Shown piece after piece: positions 19,402-28,816 of a stretch of DNA of 64,000 nucleotides. How positions within the stretch are numbered: the first letter of the stretch is position 1; the number at the start of each line of letters is the position of its first letter. Location: the IMG/VR virus record IMGVR_UViG_3300032245_000795, positions 1-64,000 of that record, one strand, 5' to 3'. The position numbers and the translations under genes were made by a program. The notes under the pieces are model-generated. The model saw only the letters and a program-made list of their open reading frames with translations, had not been told where the DNA came from and ran no database searches. This DNA comes from a virus.

Positions 19402-19625
19402 TGGCAACAGCAGTAATACTTGATGACCTAAAAAATAAAACAGAACGAATCTTTACAATAGATTATGCAGAAGTTCAGATAGAAGACTTTACAAGAAAAA
19501 CAGTTATAACTGAAGTACTACCCTTTAGAGTTAGATTTACAGCAATCCAGATAGAGGGTTTGGGTGTTGGAAATACACCAGCAATTCCGCTTCAGGTTAT
19601 TGGTTACAGCAACTACATTCTTTAA
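19401..19625 (+). CDS. Hypothetical virion protein, 74 aa
   Basis: Beta-rich (RIFTIDYAEVQIEDFTRKTV, LPFRVRFTAIQIEGLGVGNT). TAATG overlap with the RGDT-domain gene. No family recognised; probably a small tail-tip component. Confidence 0.65.
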   Translation: MATAVILDDLKNKTERIFTIDYAEVQIEDFTRKTVITEVLPFRVRFTAIQIEGLGVGNTPAIPLQVIGYSNYIL

Positions 19626-19644
19626 TAGTATTATTAAAATGGAT

Positions 19645-19652
19645 GATATAAT
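19645..19652 (+). promoter_or_regulatory. Extended -10 TGATATAAT, leaderless
   Basis: TATAAT (19647-19652) 6 nt before the ATG at 19659. Confidence 0.65.
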
Positions 19653-19658
19653 TACCAC

Positions 19659-20105
19659 ATGGCTAAAATATCAATTCCAGGAGTAAAGAGCCTATTCCAA
19701 ACAGGTGATAGACCTACTCAAGAAAATTACGAAGACCTAATTGATACCCTGTCATCCCAATCAACAGATTTGGGTTCATCAGGTAACAATGAAAATACAA
19801 TCACAGGTATTGAAAACGTAACTGTTATTGATAACTTTGATGCTACAGTTTGGCGCATGGTTAAGTATATTGTTTCAATATCAAAAACCACAGCAGGTGA
19901 CAACAAGTTCTACGCAACTGAAATCACAATTCTTGTTGATGGTACAAATGTATCAGTCAGCGAGTATGGAACAATCGACAATGATGGGAATATTGGCACC
20001 ATTAATGTCTCTCGCACTGGAAATACCGTGGCTTTAACAGTCACTCCAGATCCTGCGATCAAGCCAGTCACTGTACGTTTTGCACGTATGGGACTTAAGG
20101 CATAA
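19659..20105 (+). CDS. Tail fibre-associated protein, 148 aa
   Basis: The N-terminal SIPGVKSLFQTGDRPTQENY is a fibre-assembly-like start. The C-terminal domain (VIDNFDATVWRMVKYIVSIS, then EITILVDGTNVSVSEYGTID, ...VTVRFARMGLKA) is the fibre-tip beta-sandwich widely used in phage structural proteins, in a related form at the end of the 664-aa fibre that follows. Ends 17 nt before the next start. Confidence 0.65.
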   Translation: MAKISIPGVKSLFQTGDRPTQENYEDLIDTLSSQSTDLGSSGNNENTITGIENVTVIDNFDATVWRMVKYIVSISKTTAGDNKFYATEITILVDGTNVSVSEYGTIDNDGNIGTINVSRTGNTVALTVTPDPAIKPVTVRFARMGLKA

Positions 20106-20122
20106 ATAAAAGGAGATAAAAA

Positions 20123-22117
20123 ATGGCAACAGTAAATAAAGATTTTAAGATTAAGAGTGGACTTATCGTTGAAGGTACAACAGCGACAGTCAACAACTAT
20201 GATATTCTTACAAAGAAGCAAGCAGATCAAGACTATATCGTTAGTCTAATTGGTGGAACAGCAACATCTGCTAATACACCAGACACAGTTGTAAAGCGTG
20301 ATGCTTCAGGCAACTTTGCTGCAGGAACAATTACAGCAGATTTAACTGGTCAAGTATCAGATATTTCAAACCACGATACAGATGATCTTGCTGAAGGTTC
20401 AAGACTATATTTCACAAATCAAAGAGCACTTGATGCAACTAACGCTGCATACGATGCAGCAGGAGATGCAGCATACGAAGCAGGACTTGTAGCATCAGAT
20501 CTTTCAGATCACATGTCAGATACATCAGCACATGGTGTAACTGGTAACGTAGTTGGAACAACTGACACACAAACATTAACAAATAAGACCATTGGAGATA
20601 CACTTAACTTTACTGGCGCAGGAGCAATGACAATCAATTCTGATTCTCATATCGTTCTTACTCCAGCAGCAGGTTCTTCTGTTAAGTGGGGTTCAGATGT
20701 TCTTGCAACAGAAAATTATGTAGATGCAGCAGAGACTGCAGCAAATGGATATACAGATGCTCGTGAAATAGCAATTACAACTGCGTATGAGTCATATGCA
20801 GATGCTGCAGAAACTTCTGCTAACGGATATACAGATTCAGCAATTAGCACAGAAGTTACAAATCGTAATTCAGCAATTACAACTGCAATTGGCACAGAGG
20901 TTACAGATCGTGACTCTGCTATTGCAACTGCTAAGGCACAGGCTATTGCAGATGCTGCATCTTACACAGACGCAGAGGTTGCACAACTTGTTTCTACAGC
21001 ACCAGAACTTCTTGATACTCTTGCAGAATTGGCTACAGCAATCGCTGAAAATCCAAACTACGCAACAGACGCTGCAAATGCAGTTGCTGGTAGAGTAGCA
21101 AAGTCTGGCGACACAATGACTGGAGATTTGGTTCTTCCAGGTGCACCAACATTAAACTTACACGCAGCAACTAAGGGCTATGTAGATGGAGAAATCACAG
21201 ATGCACTATCAACAGCATCAGGATATGCTTCAGATGCACAAGATGCAGCAGAACTTTATGCAGATGGAGTAGGAACATCAGCAGTCTCAACTGCTAACTC
21301 TTACACAGATGGTGAAATAACTTCAGCGCTTTCAACAGCACAAGGTTACGCAACTGCTGCAGAAACAAATGCTAATTCATACGCAGACGGAGTAGGTACA
21401 GCAGCAAACGGTTATACAGATGGAGCAATTGGCACAGAAGTTGGAAATCGTAATGATGCAATCTCAACTGCAATTTCAACAGAAGTTACAAACCGTAACA
21501 CTGCAATTACAACAGCAATTGATGCACTTGACACAGACGCTATTGAAGAAGGTTCACGCCTTTACTTCACAGATGGTCGTGCCAAGGATTCAGCAGCAGA
21601 TCTTTTGATTGGTGCAAATCTTACAAATATTACAATCTCAGGTACAGGTGCAGGACTTACTATCACCGCAGAAAACGGCGTAGCAGATTCTGATACTGAC
21701 GATCTTGATGAAGGTACAACACACCTTTACTTTACAGCAGAAAGAGCAGTAGATGCTCTTGAAGCAGTTGTTCCAAACTTCACAGCAGTTGAGGTAAACT
21801 CAGTTGCTAAGCAAGTTGCAGCAACAGTTTCTTGCCCAGTAGCAGGAATTAATCAGGCTTATGGATTTGATCCAGAGGCTTACCGTTCAGCAGAATTTCT
21901 TGTAAAGGTTGCTTACGGATCACATACTGAAATTTCAAAGGTTCTTTTAACACTTGATTCTTCAGATAATATTGCAATCACAGAATATGGAATTGTTGGA
22001 ACTAATGGTTCAGCATCAACAATCTCAGCAGATATTTCTGGTGGTAATGTAAGACTACTAGCAACAACCGTTAACAATAACTCAACAGTTACTGTTATGG
22101 GAACACTTTTAGTTTAA
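20123..22117 (+). CDS. Long tail fibre, 664 aa, helical repeats
   Basis: AAAGGAG ribosome site. VDKDFKIKSG-type start. Then comes a long central part of Ala/Thr/Tyr-rich repeats (SYTDGEITSALSTAQGYATA, ETNANSYADGVG) predicted as trimeric coiled coil, with SRLYFTNQRA-type turns (EEGSRLYFTDGRAKDS) repeated three times. About 552-664 is a fibre-tip beta domain (VLLTLDSSDNIAITEYGIVG). Adenine-rich DNA repeats follow the protein repeats. Likely a receptor-contacting fibre. Confidence 0.75.
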   Translation: MATVNKDFKIKSGLIVEGTTATVNNYDILTKKQADQDYIVSLIGGTATSANTPDTVVKRDASGNFAAGTITADLTGQVSDISNHDTDDLAEGSRLYFTNQRALDATNAAYDAAGDAAYEAGLVASDLSDHMSDTSAHGVTGNVVGTTDTQTLTNKTIGDTLNFTGAGAMTINSDSHIVLTPAAGSSVKWGSDVLATENYVDAAETAANGYTDAREIAITTAYESYADAAETSANGYTDSAISTEVTNRNSAITTAIGTEVTDRDSAIATAKAQAIADAASYTDAEVAQLVSTAPELLDTLAELATAIAENPNYATDAANAVAGRVAKSGDTMTGDLVLPGAPTLNLHAATKGYVDGEITDALSTASGYASDAQDAAELYADGVGTSAVSTANSYTDGEITSALSTAQGYATAAETNANSYADGVGTAANGYTDGAIGTEVGNRNDAISTAISTEVTNRNTAITTAIDALDTDAIEEGSRLYFTDGRAKDSAADLLIGANLTNITISGTGAGLTITAENGVADSDTDDLDEGTTHLYFTAERAVDALEAVVPNFTAVEVNSVAKQVAATVSCPVAGINQAYGFDPEAYRSAEFLVKVAYGSHTEISKVLLTLDSSDNIAITEYGIVGTNGSASTISADISGGNVRLLATTVNNNSTVTVMGTLLV

Positions 22118-22152
22118 TAAAAAATAAAAATAGTTGGAAGAGGGAGTAGTAA

Positions 22153-22602
22153 ATGACAACAGTCGATAAAGACTTCAGAGTCAAGAATGGATTAGTCGTA
22201 GCAAACGGCGGTACATTTGGAGATGCAGTAACAGTAGGAGCACCAACTCTTAATGCACATGCAGCAACTAAGGAGTATGTCGATAGTCGTTCAATGGCCG
22301 TAGGCTCTACTGCTCCTTCTTCACCAACTAATGGAACAATGTGGTTAGACACTCTAACAAACAGAGTTAATTTCTATTACGATGGAACTTGGTATACCCA
22401 AGCAACTATCGATGATACGAACAATCTACCACAGCACATTCACGATACCGCAATTGATGGAACTGGTTTCATAGTATCTCAGTTCTATGAAGGTGGATCA
22501 TTCAACAGCCCATTGGGTGCAGGTTTGGATGCAGGTGGACCAGACTCAACAGTTTGGACAGTTGTATTCGATGGCGGTAGTGTAGTAGATAACTTCAATT
22601 AA
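22153..22602 (+). CDS. Short tail fibre protein, 149 aa
   Basis: TTVDKDFRVKNGLVVANGGT matches the start of the 664-aa fibre (ATVNKDFKIKSGLIVEGTTA). GAPTLNAHAATKEYVDSR is the fibre motif also in both neighbours. GTMWLDTLTNRVNFYYDGTW is a common fibre-attachment block. It could be a fibre tip or a trimerisation partner. Confidence 0.7.
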   Translation: MTTVDKDFRVKNGLVVANGGTFGDAVTVGAPTLNAHAATKEYVDSRSMAVGSTAPSSPTNGTMWLDTLTNRVNFYYDGTWYTQATIDDTNNLPQHIHDTAIDGTGFIVSQFYEGGSFNSPLGAGLDAGGPDSTVWTVVFDGGSVVDNFN

Positions 22603-22660
22603 AACAGGGGTTATAATAAGATAAGTTAATGGGCAGCCCCCATAAAGGAGAAATAAAAAT

Positions 22661-25129
22661 ATGGCAACAAGAATGCAACAGCGCAGAGGTACTGCAGCAC
22701 AATGGACGGCTGCAAACCCAATTCTAGCAGCAGGTGAAATCGGTTTTGAAACTGATACAAGTAAATTTAAGATGGGTAACGGATCATCAACATGGTCTGC
22801 CCTACAATACTTTGCTAATGCAGCCGAACTAGCAGCAATAGTAGATGGCGCTCCAGGACTCCTTAATACATTGGATGAACTAGCCCAAGCAATCGGAGAC
22901 GATCCAGCCTTCTTTACAACAACAACAAATAATCTTGCAACAAAGGCTCCAATTAACAATCCTACATTTACAGGAACTGTTGGCGGAGTTACAAAGTCAA
23001 TGGTTGGTCTCGGAAATGTTGATAATACATCAGATGCCGCTAAGCCAGTATCAACGGCAGCACAGTCAGCCCTTGATTTAAAGGCTCCTTTGGCTTCAGC
23101 AGCACTTACTGGTACACCAACAGCGCCAACAGCATCAGCAACAACAAATACAACACAAATTGCAACAACAGAATTTGTGCAGACAAAAATAAATAATTTA
23201 ATTGGTGGAGCACCAGAACTATTAGATTCATTAAACGAACTTGCAGCAGCACTAGATAACGATGAAAACTTTGCATCATCAATTGGAACTGCTCTTGGAA
23301 CAAAAGCATCTGTTACACAATTATCTGATCATAATACTTCAACAGAAAATGTTCATGGTATTGCAGATACGTCTGTTCTTGTAACAGACTCAATTCTTTC
23401 AGATGCTTTAACAGATAATATTAGCACTCATAACGGTCTTACCACGAATGTTCATGGTATAGCAGACACGACAGAACTTGCAACAAAAACATACTCAGAC
23501 GATGCAGTTTCTGACCATAACACAGCAACAACAAACATACATGGAATTGCAGATACTTCACTTCTTGTTACTCAATCAGATCTTGAGAATGCAATTGATG
23601 GAGCATCAGTAGATCAATCATCACTTGCAGGAACAGGAATTGACTGGAATACAGTTGATAATAGATTTGACATTGATTCAACAATTGCAACTAAAGCGTA
23701 TGCTGATCAAGCAGAAACAGATGCAATTGCTACAGCAGGCACAGCAGCAGACTCTAAGGTATCGACTGCAATTGCAGCACTTACAAAGTCATCAGTAGGC
23801 CTTGCAAATGTAGATAACACATCAGATACAAGCAAGCCAGTATCAACTGCTACTCAGACAGCACTTGATCTAAAGGCTAATCTTAATGGACCAACATTTA
23901 CTGGTACAGTATCAGGTATTACAAAGTCAATGGTTGGTCTTGGAAGCGTGGATAATACTGCGGATTCAGCAAAGCCAGTCTCAACAGCAACACAGACAGC
24001 ACTTGATGCTAAGTTAGCACTTGCTGGCGGAACAATGACAGGAGCACTTATACTATCAGGTGCACCAACATCAGACCTGCATGCAGCAACTAAAATATAT
24101 GTTGATAACGTAACTGCTGGAATTAACTTCCACGAATCAGTTCACGCAGCCTCAGTATCAAACCTATCAACAATTTATAACAATGGAACATCTGGAGTAG
24201 GCGCAACACTTACAGCAGATACAAACCGTGCATTCTCAACACTTGATGGAGAATCAGTTGTTGTTGGACAAAGAGTACTTATTAAGAACCAGACAGACTC
24301 AAAGCAAAACGGTATTTATACATTGACAACAGTAGGTTCAGGATCTGCTCCATGGGTATTAACTCGTGCAACAGATGCAGATAATAACCCAGTTGGAGAA
24401 ATGAAGACAGGTGACTTCGTATTCGTTATTAACGGTACAGCAAACGCATCTGTTGGATATATCAATAACTCAACTGCAAATCCAATCGTAATTGGAACAG
24501 ACAACATTTCTTACACAGAGTTTAGTGCTGGTAAGACAGTGGTTGCAGGTTCTGGTTTAACAGAAGAAACTCCAGGAACACTATCTATTGCAACTGGAGC
24601 AATTACTTCAGCAATGATCGCTGACGGAGCAATCGTAGATGCAGATGTTAACGCATCAGCAGCAATTGCTCAATCTAAGATTTCAGGTCTTACATCTGAT
24701 CTTGCCGCTAAAGCACCAATTGCTAATCCAACATTTACTGGAACAGTAACTGTTGCAGCATCTGGAGTAGCGTTTACAGACGGTACACAGACAAAGGAAG
24801 GAACTCCTTCACGTACACCTATAATTCAAAAGACAGCAGCATATACACTTTCAGCACTAACAGAAAGAGATTCTCTAATTGAGGTTTCTCATACTGGTGG
24901 TTCAGCAGTTCAAATTACAATTCCAACAGATGCTACTTTGAACTTCCCAATTGGAACATCAATTGATATTCTTCAGACAAACACTGGCGGAGTTACAATT
25001 GCAGCAGCAACACCTGGAACTACAGCAGTAAACTCTACTCCAGGATCAACACTACGTACACAATGGTCATCTGCAACTCTCTTCAAGCGAGCAGCAAATA
25101 CCTGGGTTGTTTACGGAGATCTTAAGTAA
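22661..25129 (+). CDS. Large tail fibre, 822 aa
   Basis: Starts MATRMQQRRGTAAQWTAANP and FETDTSKFKMGNGSSTWSAL, a widespread phage fibre N-terminal domain. The middle alternates FTGTVGGVTKSMVGLGNVDN and SVHGIADTS-like units (three to four copies each). HAATKIYVDNVTAGINFHES begins a domain seen in many fibres. The C-terminal part (about 720-822) is a beta domain like that at the end of the first domain of the VTP-repeat gene (TAYTLSA..., STPGSTLRTQWSSATLFKRA, WVVYGDL). Strong AAAGGAG ribosome site. Principal tail fibre. Confidence 0.75.
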   Translation: MATRMQQRRGTAAQWTAANPILAAGEIGFETDTSKFKMGNGSSTWSALQYFANAAELAAIVDGAPGLLNTLDELAQAIGDDPAFFTTTTNNLATKAPINNPTFTGTVGGVTKSMVGLGNVDNTSDAAKPVSTAAQSALDLKAPLASAALTGTPTAPTASATTNTTQIATTEFVQTKINNLIGGAPELLDSLNELAAALDNDENFASSIGTALGTKASVTQLSDHNTSTENVHGIADTSVLVTDSILSDALTDNISTHNGLTTNVHGIADTTELATKTYSDDAVSDHNTATTNIHGIADTSLLVTQSDLENAIDGASVDQSSLAGTGIDWNTVDNRFDIDSTIATKAYADQAETDAIATAGTAADSKVSTAIAALTKSSVGLANVDNTSDTSKPVSTATQTALDLKANLNGPTFTGTVSGITKSMVGLGSVDNTADSAKPVSTATQTALDAKLALAGGTMTGALILSGAPTSDLHAATKIYVDNVTAGINFHESVHAASVSNLSTIYNNGTSGVGATLTADTNRAFSTLDGESVVVGQRVLIKNQTDSKQNGIYTLTTVGSGSAPWVLTRATDADNNPVGEMKTGDFVFVINGTANASVGYINNSTANPIVIGTDNISYTEFSAGKTVVAGSGLTEETPGTLSIATGAITSAMIADGAIVDADVNASAAIAQSKISGLTSDLAAKAPIANPTFTGTVTVAASGVAFTDGTQTKEGTPSRTPIIQKTAAYTLSALTERDSLIEVSHTGGSAVQITIPTDATLNFPIGTSIDILQTNTGGVTIAAATPGTTAVNSTPGSTLRTQWSSATLFKRAANTWVVYGDLK

Positions 25130-25158
25130 TATTGCAATAAGAAAAGGGGAATTAAAAA

Positions 25159-26088
25159 ATGGCAAATAAAAGAGTAGGTAAAAAGTCTCAAGCAGCAAAT
25201 GACTTCTTGGAACCAAAACCACCAATCAACGTATCTGCTACAGATGTTGGTACAAATAGAGCATTTAATAGTGCAGCAGCATCAGTTACTTTTGAATTGC
25301 CAGCAGGTTCTCCACCAGCAACATCTTACACAGTATCTGCAACATTTGTTGCAACTGGTTCAGGAGGAGACGGTTCAAGCGGAACTACTGTAACACAGTC
25401 GGGAGCATCATCTCCAATTGTAATAGGTGGACTTAAATCTGCAGCATCCTATACATTTGCGGTAACTGCTACAAATGCATCTGGAACATCGGCATCTTCT
25501 TCTTCTACTGGATCAGTTACTGTTACATCAGTACCAAATAAAGTTGGATCAGTAACTGCATCAATAACAGCAGGATCACAAAATGATACAATTACTTGGT
25601 CTGCACCAGCATCTGGTGGAAAAGCAATTAGCCTTTATAGATACATTTCATCTGACTCTAAAACTGGAACATCTGCATCTTTGTCTGCTTCAGTAGCACA
25701 AGAAGCAACAACTTCACAGACATATCAGGTACGAGCAGAAAATGCTAATGGTTTTGGAGATTATTCTAATGCATCTAATAGCGTTACGACTCCACCATTC
25801 TTCCCACCATTCTTTCCGTTCTTCCCTTACTTCCCATTCTTCCCATTCTTCCCACCATTCTTTCCGTTCTTCCCGTTCTTCCCATTCTTCCCACCATTCT
25901 TTCCGTTCTTCCCGTTCTTCCCATTCTTCCCACCATTCTTCCCATTCTTCCCATTCTTCCCATTCTTCCCACCATATTTCCCTTACTTCCCACCAGCACC
26001 AGTAACACCTCCACCATCATTCGGTGGCGGATGTAGATGTTCAGCAACATATTGCTGGCAATGCCCTTGTGGAAATTGCTGCTGTTAA
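25159..26088 (+). CDS. Fn3 adhesin with Phe-Phe-Pro repeats and Cys-rich tail, 309 aa
   Basis: Residues about 18-120 and 125-213 are fibronectin type III domains (PPINVSATDV..., TYQVRAENANGFGDYSNASN). About 215-280 is an unbroken aromatic-proline tract (PPFFPPFFPFFPYFPFFPFF and on), continuing to PPYFPYFPPAPVTPPPSFGG. The last 18 residues are Cys-dense (CRCSATYCWQCPCGNCCC). No known family has this combination; such a hydrophobic, aromatic rod would be expected to stick to surfaces or self-associate, with the Cys tail making disulfides or binding metal. The same PYFPYF element ends the 12475 gene. GGGGAATT at the ribosome site. Confidence 0.7.
   Translation: MANKRVGKKSQAANDFLEPKPPINVSATDVGTNRAFNSAAASVTFELPAGSPPATSYTVSATFVATGSGGDGSSGTTVTQSGASSPIVIGGLKSAASYTFAVTATNASGTSASSSSTGSVTVTSVPNKVGSVTASITAGSQNDTITWSAPASGGKAISLYRYISSDSKTGTSASLSASVAQEATTSQTYQVRAENANGFGDYSNASNSVTTPPFFPPFFPFFPYFPFFPFFPPFFPFFPFFPFFPPFFPFFPFFPFFPPFFPFFPFFPFFPPYFPYFPPAPVTPPPSFGGGCRCSATYCWQCPCGNCCC
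25792..25990 (+). repeat. Tandem TTCTTCCCA/TTCTTTCCG repeat (encodes FFP)
   Basis: 9-nt units coding Phe-Phe-Pro with periodic CCA insertions, giving a larger 48-nt period (CCACCATTCTTTCCGTTC start, three to four copies). Confidence 0.8.
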
Positions 26089-26095
26089 TGTTGAA

Positions 26096-26120
26096 GGGTG
26101 CATGCAATCCGTGTGCACCC
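26096..26120 (+). terminator. Hairpin after the Fn3/FFP gene
   Basis: GGGTGCA (26096-26102) and TGCACCC (26114-26120), 7-bp stem. Only a weak T-run follows. Confidence 0.5.
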
Positions 26121-26133
26121 ATTAACAAATCTA

Positions 26134-26142
26134 TGATATACT
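26134..26142 (+). promoter_or_regulatory. Extended -10 TGATATACT, short leader
   Basis: TATACT (26137-26142) followed by AAAGGAG and ATG at 26162. Confidence 0.6.
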
Positions 26143-26161
26143 AATTACAAAGGAGATCAAA

Positions 26162-26590
26162 ATGTACGCAATTTTAGTTAAAAATAATGAACAGTCTTAT
26201 GACGTGCTTTCATCATTAAGTTATACAGATCAGGAGATCATGAATAATATTGAGAATGCAATAAATAATGAATCTCCTGTGATTGGAATGGCTGCGTCTG
26301 ATCATAAATTTACAGCAACATATGGTGCAGTCTGGAACGGAACATCATTTTCAGGTGGAAAAGCAAGTAAAATGTCTGACGCTACAGAAGAAGAAGTTAA
26401 TTCTTTTGATTTATATGTATTTTTACAAAATAATGTTTTAATTGCTAGATATGGTGTAAGAACTGACTCACCAAAGTCAGAAATGTTCAAGGCAGCATTT
26501 GAAAGCGATGTTATCTTAGTAAAGGTCCCTGAAGATCAAACAGTCTATGCAGGAGAAACCCATAATTGGGATGGATCTAGATTTCTATAA
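26162..26590 (+). CDS. Hypothetical protein, 142 aa
   Basis: AAAGGAGATCAAA before the ATG. Alpha/beta composition with FTATYGAVWNGTSFSGGKAS and an acidic helix (SDATEEEVNSFDLYVFLQNN); ends THNWDGSRFL. No family recognised. First gene of the hydroxylase-rich operon. Confidence 0.7.
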   Translation: MYAILVKNNEQSYDVLSSLSYTDQEIMNNIENAINNESPVIGMAASDHKFTATYGAVWNGTSFSGGKASKMSDATEEEVNSFDLYVFLQNNVLIARYGVRTDSPKSEMFKAAFESDVILVKVPEDQTVYAGETHNWDGSRFL

Positions 26591-26637
26591 TTATAAATAT
26601 CAAGTTGCAATAAAATAGCGAAAGGCTTATAAGTATA

Positions 26638-27345
26638 ATGTACGATGAAAATAGTAACATATGGTTTACTAAAGATAGGTCAGAAACAGCATCAAATAGA
26701 ATGAACTCTAGACCTGTTAATGAAATAATTACTGTTGAAAATCCAGGTTTAGGATTAAATATTTATAGGAATGTATTTTCTTCTCAAGATGCAGAAAGAT
26801 ATATAAATGTGCTGGAATCAAATTTAACTGGCAATAAGAAATATAAATGGTCAGAAGCACAGGTAACTAATTCCACTGTTCCAATTAAAAAAGCAAGGGA
26901 TGCTGTAGACTTTAAGTACAAGCAAGAAAATCTTGGACCAAGAGATGAAACAAACTCTGAATTAATAGACCTACATGAAGAAATATATCAAAAGTTAAAG
27001 TATTGTGTAGATGATTATGCAAGATACTGGGGAATTAATGTTGTATACTACGAGGCCTTTAATTTTGTAAAGTACGAAGGAGAGGGCACTCACTTTAATA
27101 TTCACGCAGACCATGGCCCAGCATATAACTGCACAGTCTCTGCTGTTATTTATATTAATGACAACTATGAAGGCGGAGAGATTAAATTTCCACGACTAGA
27201 TAACTATATCCATACACCAAAAGTTGGAGACATAGCAATATTTCCATCAAACTATATTTATGAGCATGCATCACTTCCAATGAAGTCAGGCACAAAGTAT
27301 TGTGTTGTTATTATGACTGACATTAATGAGTTAGGCCATAAGTAG
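26638..27345 (+). CDS. 2OG-Fe(II) oxygenase, P4H type (2)
   Basis: 235 aa. Ligands H156-x-D158 (FNIHADHG), H210 (YEHAS), 2-oxoglutarate-binding K220 (GTKY); hallmark YINDNYEGGEIKFP. An 80-residue N-terminal extension (NVFSSQDAERYINVLESNLT) is typical of the capping helices of prolyl hydroxylases. Closest in this window to 28133-28816 (shared EAFNF.KY.G....H and Y.Y.CTVS). Overlaps the next gene at TAGTG. Confidence 0.85.
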   Translation: MYDENSNIWFTKDRSETASNRMNSRPVNEIITVENPGLGLNIYRNVFSSQDAERYINVLESNLTGNKKYKWSEAQVTNSTVPIKKARDAVDFKYKQENLGPRDETNSELIDLHEEIYQKLKYCVDDYARYWGINVVYYEAFNFVKYEGEGTHFNIHADHGPAYNCTVSAVIYINDNYEGGEIKFPRLDNYIHTPKVGDIAIFPSNYIYEHASLPMKSGTKYCVVIMTDINELGHK

Positions 27346-28121
27346 TGAGCGAAAAATCTAAAGTAGCAATCTTTAGATCCTTTAGGCCCTGGTTAAAAAA
27401 AGAAAGTCAAAATGTTCCAACACCAACACAGGGTGTAATTCCAAACTGGTATAAGGATGCTGATAGATTTGCCAAAATGCCAAATGGAGAATACTACAAG
27501 GCTACAAAAGAGGTTTGTCCATTTCCTAAAGAAGGAACTACAGATGACTATGGCAAAATTCCTACATGGAAAGCCTGTCCAGCAATTATGGATGCATTCT
27601 CAACTGGCTATGTATTTAAAACACCATGCGATTTAATATTTGCTAAAAATTCTCAGGGAATAATTAATGTCACAGTTAGTGATAGTAAATATAAAGACTT
27701 TTGCACACAAAGGCCACCAATGCCACAGTTTGAGCATCCCAAAGGATACTATCAACATCATTTTGCTTGGAGTTCAGACTGGGGCCTTGAATTGCCAGAA
27801 GGTTATAGTTCATTGTTTATGACACCAATGAATAGGTTTGATCTTCCATTTTTAAATACAACTGGAGTCGTTGATTCTGACAAAGTACATCTTTTAGGAA
27901 GTTTTCCATTCTTTATAATTGAAGGTTGGGAAGGAACAATTCCAGCAGGAACACCATATCTTCAAGTTATTCCATTTAAGAGAGAAAACTGGGAACACGA
28001 AATACAAATTTTAGATCAGTCTGAAATTTATGATAAAATGGTTAAGAACATGCAGTTTTACCGTCAGCCAGATGGCGGTGTATACAAAAATAAAGTATGG
28101 TCAAGAAGAGAATATAGATAA
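27345..28121 (+). CDS. DUF6065-like protein, 258 aa
   Basis: GTG start overlapping the TAG of the upstream hydroxylase. IPNWYKDADRF, CPAIMDAFSTGYVFKTPCDL, FEHPKGYYQHHFAWSSDWGL, YSSLFMTPMNRFDLPFLNTT and IPAGTPYLQVIPFKRE are blocks of a protein common in cyanophages and other large aquatic phages. It probably adopts a jelly-roll; activity unknown. Being inside a run of hydroxylases, it may share their substrate or regulation. Confidence 0.65.
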   Translation: MSEKSKVAIFRSFRPWLKKESQNVPTPTQGVIPNWYKDADRFAKMPNGEYYKATKEVCPFPKEGTTDDYGKIPTWKACPAIMDAFSTGYVFKTPCDLIFAKNSQGIINVTVSDSKYKDFCTQRPPMPQFEHPKGYYQHHFAWSSDWGLELPEGYSSLFMTPMNRFDLPFLNTTGVVDSDKVHLLGSFPFFIIEGWEGTIPAGTPYLQVIPFKRENWEHEIQILDQSEIYDKMVKNMQFYRQPDGGVYKNKVWSRREYR

Positions 28122-28132
28122 GGAATAAAACA

Positions 28133-28816
28133 ATGCAGACATGGACAGAAAAACAAGATCTTGGAAATGGCATATATCTTTATAAGAATGTCATTAAAAA
28201 AGAGTTTGATGTAATAAATAGGCTAGAGTCTTCTTTAGGTTCTGTTGCTGATTATGGTAAGTTATCAGCAGAAGGGAAGATTTATCACTGGATGCCAGCA
28301 TATGTAGGATACCAGCAACTTATGCCAGAGTATAGAGACTGTGTAGATTTTAAATTTAAAAAATCAGACATAGAATTAGATAAAAACGAAGACTCTTTAA
28401 AACTACAAGCGCTTTGGCAAGATATATATGATGCACAATTTGAGGCAGTTGAAGACTACAGAAGAGTCCATAATATTATGCCACTAAAATATTGGGAGGC
28501 ATTTAACTTTATTAAGTATGGTCCAGGACAACACTTTAAAGAGCACCACGATCATGGATATTCATACAACTGTACAGTATCTCTTGTTGCATATGTTAAT
28601 GATGACTACGAAGGCGGAGAACTTTTTTTTAGATTGCAGGGTTTAAATATTAAACCAGAGGCTGGAGATTTGTTTATATTTCCATCTAATTTTATGTATC
28701 CTCATCAAGCAATGCCAGTGCATTCTGGTACAAAATATTCTATTGTTACTATGCTTGATTATAGTAAAAAGTACCACACACCAGACATGTATGATCCAAA
28801 GTGGGATAAAGAATAG
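28133..28816 (+). CDS. 2OG-Fe(II) oxygenase, P4H type (3)
   Basis: 227 aa. H138-x-D140 (EHHDHG), H191 (YPHQA), K201 (GTKY), hallmark YVNDDYEGGELFF. N-terminal helices as in the enzyme at 26638. TAGTG overlap with the next gene. Substrate unknown; family enzymes hydroxylate protein or peptide residues. Confidence 0.85.
   Translation: MQTWTEKQDLGNGIYLYKNVIKKEFDVINRLESSLGSVADYGKLSAEGKIYHWMPAYVGYQQLMPEYRDCVDFKFKKSDIELDKNEDSLKLQALWQDIYDAQFEAVEDYRRVHNIMPLKYWEAFNFIKYGPGQHFKEHHDHGYSYNCTVSLVAYVNDDYEGGELFFRLQGLNIKPEAGDLFIFPSNFMYPHQAMPVHSGTKYSIVTMLDYSKKYHTPDMYDPKWDKE

Noticed and set aside
25784-26128. Antisense reading frame over the FFP repeat
   Set aside because: A shadow of the repeat; the plus frame has the ribosome site and folded Fn3 domains.
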